5,705 nucleotides of DNA, taken from positions 1-5,705 of the forward strand of contig JAHEZA010000190.1 of NCBI GenBank assembly GCA_023251335.1, given 5' to 3'. Each line of letters starts with the position of its first letter. The stretch's first letter is position 1. The DNA comes from Chitinophagaceae bacterium. GTDB lineage: Bacteria > Bacteroidota > Bacteroidia > Chitinophagales > Chitinophagaceae. Below are positions 1-4,361 of this stretch, in pieces. A model generated the notes under the pieces. It saw only the letters and a list, made by a program, of their open reading frames with translations. It was not told where the DNA came from and did no database searches. The translations under genes and the position numbers were made by a program.

Positions 1-917
1 TTTAGATAATTCATGTTGTAATTTCCAAACGCATATAAATCCGGCAGGTACCCAAGCTTGTAATATTGCAGGTTATATTGTTGTAATTTTTTTTGTGTCT
101 GGAGTTGCTGTATTTCTATCCTGTCAGCGTAATCAATTTGCTGAAGTGTATCTAAATAAATCTCCTGTTCCATTTTTGCGGAGTCAAACGCGGGCGTTAG
201 TTCAGCCGCATCCGGATAGCCCATGAGGTCTTTTAAATAAGCTGCTTTGGCGATTATTGCTTCTTCTGCTGTTCTCTGTTCGGCTTTTGAATTGTTAAGT
301 GCAATCGTAGCTTGTTTATAATCTGTTTTGTCAACTATGCCGGCTTGATATTGATACGTCGCGTCTTTCACGCTTTGAGTATTTCTTACAATGTCTTCTT
401 CAGCCACCTTTAACTGCTGCATTGTCAGTATCAGATTATAGAATGCTTTGCTTACTGCCACGGTTAGATTTATCTTTTGACCAGCCGTATTTTGGCTGGC
501 AGATAACCTCACATCATTTGCGCTTTTTGAGGCAAGAATCACATCCCTGTTAAAGATATTTTGAGTTGCTCCAAAATCAAGTCCGGAGGTATTAACGGTG
601 CCGGAACGGGCAAGGTTACCATTAAAGTTAAAAGTTGGTAGCTGAAAATTGTGCTGTAGATTATAGGAGAAATTAATTTGAGGATACCAATCGGACAGTT
701 TGCCTTTGATCATCGTTTCGGTAATATCTTCATTAACCTTTGCATTATTAATATCAGGATTATGCACCAACGCATATTGAATGCAATTTTGTAATGTGGC
801 CACCTGGAGTAAACTATCATTCTGTTGTGCAAAAAGCAACTGTGAGATAAATATTGAAAAACAGGTTAAAAAAAATTTTCGGGAAAGGTATTTCGTCTTA
901 ATATTTAAACAGTCCAT
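1..917 (-). CDS. TolC-family outer-membrane efflux protein (partial, C-terminus beyond window)
   Basis: By family, this is the outer-membrane channel of a tripartite efflux system (RND or ABC type), a trimer reaching from the outer membrane into the periplasm. I translated about 305 codons from the ATG at 915-917; the frame is open to the left edge. An in-frame stop at 927-929 excludes an earlier start. Residues 1-30 form a Sec signal peptide: basic Lys/Arg segment, hydrophobic FFLTCFSIFISQLLFA, then likely cleavage before QQND. The mature part begins with the typical TolC opening (LQNCIQYALVHNPDINNAK), then a beta-strand-like stretch (WYPQINFSYNL) and long Gln/Ala-rich helices (about 145-200), before a second half-repeat starts near LQTQKKLQQYNLQYYKLGYLPDLYAFGNY. 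Members usually have about 430-480 residues, so roughly a third is missing. It is divergent from the AraC-type gene. The exported substrate cannot be told, because partner pump genes would lie to the left. Confidence 0.9.
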   Translation of the reverse strand, partial: MDCLNIKTKYLSRKFFLTCFSIFISQLLFAQQNDSLLQVATLQNCIQYALVHNPDINNAKVNEDITETMIKGKLSDWYPQINFSYNLQHNFQLPTFNFNGNLARSGTVNTSGLDFGATQNIFNRDVILASKSANDVRLSASQNTAGQKINLTVAVSKAFYNLILTMQQLKVAEEDIVRNTQSVKDATYQYQAGIVDKTDYKQATIALNNSKAEQRTAEEAIIAKAAYLKDLMGYPDAAELTPAFDSAKMEQEIYLDTLQQIDYADRIEIQQLQTQKKLQQYNLQYYKLGYLPDLYAFGNYNMNYL

Positions 918-1012
918 CTTCTTCGTTTACTCTTTTATTTTCAGTGGAGCAGGTGCCTGAGAAATTAAATTAAACGGATAATAATTGAAGGCGGCCTGCC
1001 AATAAATTAATT

Positions 1013-1046
1013 CAAAATCTATATACGCGATTTTTGAAGGGTGCAA
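1013..1046 (-). promoter_or_regulatory. Candidate Bacteroidota-type promoter for the efflux gene
   Basis: Read on the minus strand, TTG (1044-1046) is followed after about 20 bases by TAGATTTTG (ending at 1013). This resembles the Bacteroidota -33 TTG and -7 TAnnTTTG boxes, with one extra base in the -7 box. It would give a leader of about 90 bases before the ATG at 917. The match is imperfect and the background is AT-rich, so this is only a candidate. Confidence 0.25.
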
Positions 1047-1161
1047 GTTATAAATAAATTAAGTTACTTGTTCATTGCTTACCATTAACTTTTGCCGTTT
1101 ATGTAAAATGACAAAAAACAGAGAAAGAGTTTTCGTTAATGACGTTTCGAATGAAAATAAG

Positions 1162-1191
1162 AATCTTCAATAAAAGCTCTTTTACTATGGT
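1162..1191 (+). repeat. Three-copy intergenic repeat, copy 1 (upstream of AraC gene)
   Basis: The 15-base core AATCTTCAATAAAAG is shared exactly with 4301-4315, and 26 of 30 bases match over 1162-1191 versus 4301-4330. The 13-base core ATCTTCAATAAAA is also found at 2559-2571. In this copy TAAAAG, CT and CTTTTA (1171-1184) make a perfect 6-base inverted repeat with a 2-base spacer. It lies about 100 bases before the AraC-type start codon and upstream of the candidate promoter. It could be an operator site or part of a small dispersed repeat. Confidence 0.6.
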
Positions 1192-1216
1192 GAAATTAAA
1201 AGCTTATTTTTCATTT

Positions 1217-1248
1217 TTTGTAAATTATCTCTAAATCTCATAAATTTA
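1217..1248 (+). promoter_or_regulatory. Candidate Bacteroidota-type promoter for the AraC-type gene
   Basis: TTTG at 1217-1220 is followed after 20 bases by TAAATTTA at 1241-1248. This is close to the TTTG / TAnnTTTG promoter of the phylum; only the last base of the -7 box differs. It predicts transcription starting about 10 bases before the ATG at 1264. An inverted repeat, CTAAAT (1231-1236) and ATTTAG (1244-1249), overlaps the -7 box and would suit a repressor or autoregulatory site. A G-run (1251-1254, GGGG) about 9 bases before the start may act as a weak ribosome-binding site. Confidence 0.4.
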
Positions 1249-1263
1249 GTGGGGTAAAATAGT

Positions 1264-1824
1264 ATGAAAATTTATATAAAAAATATGGTAAGCATCAGGT
1301 GCAAGATGGTAGTGAAATCAGAATTGGAAAAAATGGATATAGGATATAAAAGTGTGGACCTCGGCGAAGTGGAATTAGAACAAACAATCACTGATCAGGA
1401 ACGAAATGAATTAAGAAATTCCCTGCTTTCTTATGGGCTTGTTTTAATGGAAGATAAAAGAAGTATTCTTGTTGAAAAAATAAAAACACTTGTTATCGAA
1501 ATGATTCATTACAGCGATGAGCTTCCTGATGTAAACTATTCTGTTTATATCAGCAAAAAGTTGAATTATAATTATACCTACCTGGCGAATCTCTTTGCAG
1601 AAGTAAAAGGTACCACCATTGAACATTTTATTATCATGCACAAGATTGAAAAAGTAAAAGAACTTATCATCTATGACGAACTAAGCCTTACCGAAATTGC
1701 TTCCCTTATGCAATATAGCAGTGTGGCTCATTTGTCCAAACAATTTAAAAAAATTACAGGCCTGACGCCTTCTTACTTTAAGCACATGAAAAATAAAAGA
1801 CGGAATCCACTTGAAGACCTGTGA
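1264..1824 (+). CDS. Small AraC-family transcriptional regulator with HMA-like N-terminal domain
   Basis: This is a likely DNA-binding cytoplasmic regulator of 186 residues. The C-terminal part is a two-helix-turn-helix AraC domain. The first HTH lies around residues 95-136 (YLANLFAEVKGTTIEHFI followed by HKIEKVKELI). The second lies at 141-174 (LTEIASLMQYSSVAHLSKQF, then the family hallmark GLTPSYFK). The tail is basic (KNKRRNPLEDL). The N-terminal 40 or so residues (MKIYIKNMVSIRCKMVVKSEL..) resemble a heavy-metal-associated (HMA) ferredoxin-like domain. Its usual CxxC is here S10-I-R-C13, so one thiol is missing. Full AraC proteins have about 290 residues; this short type, without a sugar-binding cupin, recurs in Bacteroidota as I remember it. 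The ATG fits the candidate promoter just upstream. Likely targets are itself, the divergent efflux gene, or the downstream cupin and radical SAM genes; none is proven. Confidence 0.88.
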   Translation: MKIYIKNMVSIRCKMVVKSELEKMDIGYKSVDLGEVELEQTITDQERNELRNSLLSYGLVLMEDKRSILVEKIKTLVIEMIHYSDELPDVNYSVYISKKLNYNYTYLANLFAEVKGTTIEHFIIMHKIEKVKELIIYDELSLTEIASLMQYSSVAHLSKQFKKITGLTPSYFKHMKNKRRNPLEDL

Positions 1825-2021
1825 ATGATGTAAGTTATTTATTGAATTGTGTAATGTTTATTGGTTTTATTATTTCACCTTTATATAATCAGATTTATCA
1901 GCTATAAAATATTCTTTATTTCTATCCTAAAAAATTACAGTCAATGTCCGGCACTCAGGCGTTCAAAAAATTGATCGTGCATTTTTAAATCGCGGCCAAT
2001 ATTCGCCTTAAAAAAAATAAA
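1825..2021 (+). other. Intergenic region between AraC-type and cupin genes
   Basis: These 197 bases are very AT-rich on the left and more mixed on the right. I see no clear terminator. A 14-codon mini-ORF (1944-1988, MSGTQAFKKLIVHF) ends at a TAA that is in frame with the cupin gene 33 bases downstream. It has no ribosome-binding site and is probably fortuitous. The spacing suggests that the cupin gene has its own promoter, but no good TTTG / TAnnTTTG pair stands out. Confidence 0.4.
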
Positions 2022-2378
2022 ATGGGCAAGATACAACGCCATAGGAAGGAGATTAAAAAATCAACAGTTCATTTAATTGTTACGCTCATTGAATATATCC
2101 CAAACGCTATCGTAAGCAAAACGGTATTAAAAAAGACCACCGGAGATATTACGTTAATGTCGTTCGACACTGGCGAAGAACTGGCGGAAAAGAGTTCTCC
2201 TTTCGACACTTTTGTGCAGGTGATTGACGGCATTGCAGAAATTGTGATCAATGAAAAGAAACACAAGTTAGAATTAGGAGAGGCAATTACGATTCCTGCA
2301 CATACTTATAATTACATAAAGGCAAACCAGCGGTTCAAAATAATTCAAACGGTTATTAAGAGCGGCTATGAAGCCTGA
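2022..2378 (+). CDS. Small single-domain cupin-like protein, metal ligands apparently lost
   Basis: This is a 118-residue cytoplasmic protein with one cupin beta-barrel over about residues 25-115. It keeps the family pattern IVSKTVLKKTTGDITLMSFDTGEEL, then PFDTFVQVIDGIAEIVINEKKHKLELGEAITIPAHTYNYIKANQRFKIIQTVIKS. Relatives I recall read about SEHTAPFDA and PANxPHALKA at the two ligand sites. Here these are AEKSSPFDT (K57) and PAHTYNYIKA (N97), so both usual histidines appear replaced, although H94 lies three residues away. A binding or structural role is therefore more likely than metal catalysis; this is inference. The first 17 residues are basic (MGKIQRHRKEIKKSTVH), and the family usually begins near LIEYIPN. 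ATG 2022 is the only standard start, but the real one is uncertain because a Shine-Dalgarno-like AGGAAGGAG lies inside the frame at 2043-2051. No specific function can be given. Confidence 0.8.
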   Translation: MGKIQRHRKEIKKSTVHLIVTLIEYIPNAIVSKTVLKKTTGDITLMSFDTGEELAEKSSPFDTFVQVIDGIAEIVINEKKHKLELGEAITIPAHTYNYIKANQRFKIIQTVIKSGYEA

Positions 2379-2676
2379 AAAATGATTTGCTATCATCAAA
2401 CGATATCTGTGAATCATACAAGCCATTGACATAATTGTATAACGATGGAATGGACAATTTTCCTCAAATTTACAATATCAATAAATTATCCCGTCTTGCA
2501 ACATCTCTAACTTATAACAGGTTTAAACTAACTACTAAAAACGTTTTGGTTGACCTGGATCTTCAATAAAAACTGATAAGGAGATATCGAACACCTGATT
2601 GAACACCTTATGAAATGCGTGATAAAGTTTTGGTAGGCTGCGATTGATAGCTTCTCTTTGACATAAAAATATAAAA
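2379..2676 (+). other. Leader / intergenic region upstream of radical SAM gene
   Basis: These 298 bases hold no convincing gene. CCATTG (2423-2428) can pair with CGATGG (2443-2448), with one G-T pair, across a 14-base loop. This may be a weak hairpin after the cupin gene. Copy 2 of the three-copy repeat lies at 2559-2574. A purine-rich AAGGAG at 2578-2583 has no start codon at a suitable distance. TTG (2599-2601) and TAAAGTTTTG (2623-2632) make a poor promoter match. No small precursor-peptide gene for the radical SAM enzyme was found here; the plus-strand ORFs I noted begin at 2445 (21 codons) and 2610 (8 codons), neither with a ribosome-binding site. Confidence 0.4.
2559..2574 (+). repeat. 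Three-copy intergenic repeat, copy 2 (upstream of radical SAM gene)
   Basis: The first 13 bases, ATCTTCAATAAAA, are identical to the cores at 1163-1175 and 4302-4314. Over 2559-2574 this copy matches copy 1 at 15 of 16 bases. It lacks the downstream TTTTACT half present in the other two copies, so it is a shorter or more diverged example. It lies 118 bases before the radical SAM start, similar to the roughly 100 bases between copy 1 and the AraC-type start, and on the same strand. Confidence 0.45.
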
Positions 2677-4212
2677 ATGGCAAAATTAAAAATAGGAATT
2701 ATTGACCTGGTAAGTAAGGGGCCTGCAACAACCATGTGGGCGCGCATTATGCACGCGAATCTCGCAAGCATCATGCCGACGGTAGTTGCAACATGGTGCG
2801 AACAGGAAGGCCATTCGGTGCAAATGATTTGCTATACTGGTTTTGAAGACCTGGATAAAGAATTACCACGTGATGTAGACGTTGTATTTATCTGCTCTTT
2901 TACACAGGCGGCATTGCTGGCGTACGCTCTTAGTAATTATTTCAGAACGAAAGGAGCTGTAACGGTCTTGGGCGGCCCACATGCAAGATGCTATCCCGAT
3001 GATGCTATTTTATATTTTGATTACGTGCTTGGTTTTACGCACAAATCAACGATAATAGGGCTACTTGATAATTGTGTATCACAAAGTGAAGGAAAATATC
3101 TTTCAGAAAAAAATCAGCCTGTTAGTCTTCCGGGTGTGGAGGAAAGATGGAAATTTATTGAGCCAACTTTAAAAAAAGCACCTTTTATCAAAGGGGTACC
3201 GATGCTTGGCAGTCTTGGTTGCCCTTACACTTGTCCATTTTGTATTGATTCCACGGTGCCTTACCAAACGCTCGATTTTGAAACTACTAAAAATGATTTG
3301 CGATTTCTTCTTACTAAATTCAAGCGTCCTCTGGTTTCATGGCATGATCCTAATTTCGGAATAAAATTTAATGAAAATCTTGATGCGATTGCATCTGTGG
3401 CGCCTCCAAAAAGTTTTCGTTTTATCGCAGAAAGCAGCCTATCGATTCTTACAGAAGATCACCTAAAAACTTTTCAGCAAAATGGCTTCGAAGCAATACT
3501 TCCCGGCATAGAATCGTGGTACGAACTAGGCAATAAGTCAAGAACTGCTCATAAATCCGGTGAAGAAAAAATGAACCAGGTGTCCGAACATGTGAACAGG
3601 GTATTTCAATATATTCCTTATGTGCAGACGAATTTTGTGTTGGGCCTTGACTGTGACGAAGGCGACGAACCTTTTGAGCTTACCAAGCGCTTCGTGGATA
3701 AAACGCCGGCAGCTTTTCCCGGCTATTCGTTATTGAGCGCTTTTGGAGAAGCAGCGCCGTTGAATCTTGGATATCAAAGAGAAAACAGGGTACTCCCTTT
3801 TCCTTTTCAGTTTCTCAATAATCATCTTGCCATGAACATTAAGCCAAAGAATTATGAATGGATAGATTTTTATGATAAGGTTATTGATCTCACTTCTTAT
3901 ACATTTTCCAACAAGGCAATTTACCGCCGGTTTATGGCAAATGGCGGCTTTACTACAAAATGGATGAATGTAATGCGGGCCATTTCTTCTGAAGGGTATG
4001 GGCGTTTAAAATTCTTCAGGCAAGTGCGCGCCCAACTTATTGAAGATAAAAATTTCAGAGATTATTTTGAAGGAGAAACAACGGAACTTCCTTCTTTTTA
4101 TACGGATATAATTAAAGAAACACTTGGCTATTGGTATCAATGGTTACCAAAGGGCGCAATAGAGCACGATCAGAATGCCTATCTTCATAAATCGTTGAAG
4201 AAGGTAGCGTGA
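2677..4212 (+). CDS. Cobalamin-binding-domain radical SAM enzyme (class B type), substrate unknown
   Basis: By family, this is an enzyme that splits S-adenosylmethionine at a [4Fe-4S] cluster and uses a cobalamin cofactor, often to methylate unreactive carbons or rearrange rings. The 511 residues show an N-terminal Rossmann-like B12-binding region (about 25-130; VVFICSF and TVLGGPHARCYPDD are typical) without the DxHxxG ligand motif, as is usual in this class. The radical SAM core has an intact CxxxCxxC: C182, C186 and C189 in GCPYTCPFCID. It continues with SWHDPNFGIKF (221-231) and LPGIES (275-280), then a region like that of BchE- and HpnP-type enzymes (NFVLGLDCDEGDEPFE). The C-terminal 150 or so residues have no cysteine cluster, which argues against a SPASM domain. 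The ATG follows an A-rich stretch, normal for Bacteroidota. No precursor peptide or biosynthetic partner is visible, so the product is unknown. It is convergent with the fucosidase gene. Confidence 0.88.
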   Translation: MAKLKIGIIDLVSKGPATTMWARIMHANLASIMPTVVATWCEQEGHSVQMICYTGFEDLDKELPRDVDVVFICSFTQAALLAYALSNYFRTKGAVTVLGGPHARCYPDDAILYFDYVLGFTHKSTIIGLLDNCVSQSEGKYLSEKNQPVSLPGVEERWKFIEPTLKKAPFIKGVPMLGSLGCPYTCPFCIDSTVPYQTLDFETTKNDLRFLLTKFKRPLVSWHDPNFGIKFNENLDAIASVAPPKSFRFIAESSLSILTEDHLKTFQQNGFEAILPGIESWYELGNKSRTAHKSGEEKMNQVSEHVNRVFQYIPYVQTNFVLGLDCDEGDEPFELTKRFVDKTPAAFPGYSLLSAFGEAAPLNLGYQRENRVLPFPFQFLNNHLAMNIKPKNYEWIDFYDKVIDLTSYTFSNKAIYRRFMANGGFTTKWMNVMRAISSEGYGRLKFFRQVRAQLIEDKNFRDYFEGETTELPSFYTDIIKETLGYWYQWLPKGAIEHDQNAYLHKSLKKVA

Positions 4213-4361
4213 TTTTTACAGCATTAAGAAGTTAAGGAAGGTATTCTGATCCGCTTTCAATTTATTTATGACTGGCAAAAAATTTTGAACCCAAAATATA
4301 AATCTTCAATAAAAGTTGTTTTACTGTAGTTTCTATTTTTGAAAGCGCTTAATTATTAAAG
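4213..4361. other. Convergent intergenic region
   Basis: These 149 bases separate the 3' ends of the radical SAM and fucosidase genes. They contain repeat copy 3 (4301-4330) and a perfect 9-base inverted repeat: CGCTTTCAA at 4252-4260 and TTGAAAGCG at 4339-4347, 78 bases apart, enclosing the repeat. No classical GC-rich hairpin followed by a T-run is seen. GCTT..AAGC (4346-4362), with a bulge, is a poor terminator candidate. Transcription of both genes must end here or read through into the opposite gene. Confidence 0.45.
4301..4330 (+). repeat. Three-copy intergenic repeat, copy 3 (between convergent genes)
   Basis: This copy matches 1162-1191 at 26 of 30 bases: the first 15 are identical, TTTTACT is identical, and mismatches fall at positions 16, 18, 26 and 28. 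Similarity may extend to the left, where AAAATA (4293-4298) and TTT (4284-4286) sit at the same offsets as in copy 1. It lies 3' of both flanking genes, so an ordinary promoter-operator role is hard to assign here. That makes a dispersed repeat, a cassette boundary or a 3'-end element worth considering. Confidence 0.6.

Larger units (their letters stand above)
918..1263. other. Divergent intergenic control region (efflux gene / AraC gene)
   Basis: These 346 AT-rich bases lie between two divergently transcribed genes and contain no convincing gene. They hold a candidate minus-strand promoter near 1013-1046, a candidate plus-strand promoter at 1217-1248 overlapped by a small inverted repeat, and one copy of a three-copy repeat at 1162-1191. 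A hexamer AAGTTA occurs twice as a direct repeat (1045-1050 and 1061-1066); this may be chance in such AT-rich DNA. Control of both genes from this region, perhaps by the AraC-type protein itself, is an inference from the arrangement. Confidence 0.6.

Noticed and set aside
1045..1070. AAGTTA direct repeat / CAAGT..ACTTG inverted repeat in the divergent region
   Set aside because: Only 5-6 bases long in AT-rich DNA, so chance is a sufficient explanation.
1444..1641. Antisense 65-codon frame inside the AraC-type gene
   Set aside because: It lies wholly within a confident coding region on the other strand, has no recognisable domain, and is rich in Phe/Ile/Asn from reverse reading of AT-rich codons.
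1944..1988. 14-codon mini-ORF upstream of and in frame with the cupin gene
   Set aside because: No ribosome-binding site and no leader-peptide features such as codon runs or an attenuator hairpin. The shared frame can be coincidence.
2069..2266. Antisense 65-codon frame inside the cupin gene
   Set aside because: It is a shadow of the cupin coding sequence, with no ribosome-binding site or family resemblance.
2427..2448. TTGACA at 2426-2431 as a sigma-70-like -35 box
   Set aside because: No -10 element at 16-18 bases, and this phylum does not use the E. coli type consensus.
2445..2510. 21-codon ORF (MEWTIFLKF..) as a possible precursor peptide for the radical SAM enzyme
   Set aside because: No ribosome-binding site, no leader/core layout, and ordinary translation of AT-rich intergenic DNA.
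2535..2774. Antisense 79-codon frame overlapping the radical SAM start
   Set aside because: It covers the upstream region and the first 33 codons of a confident gene, and the translation has no family features.
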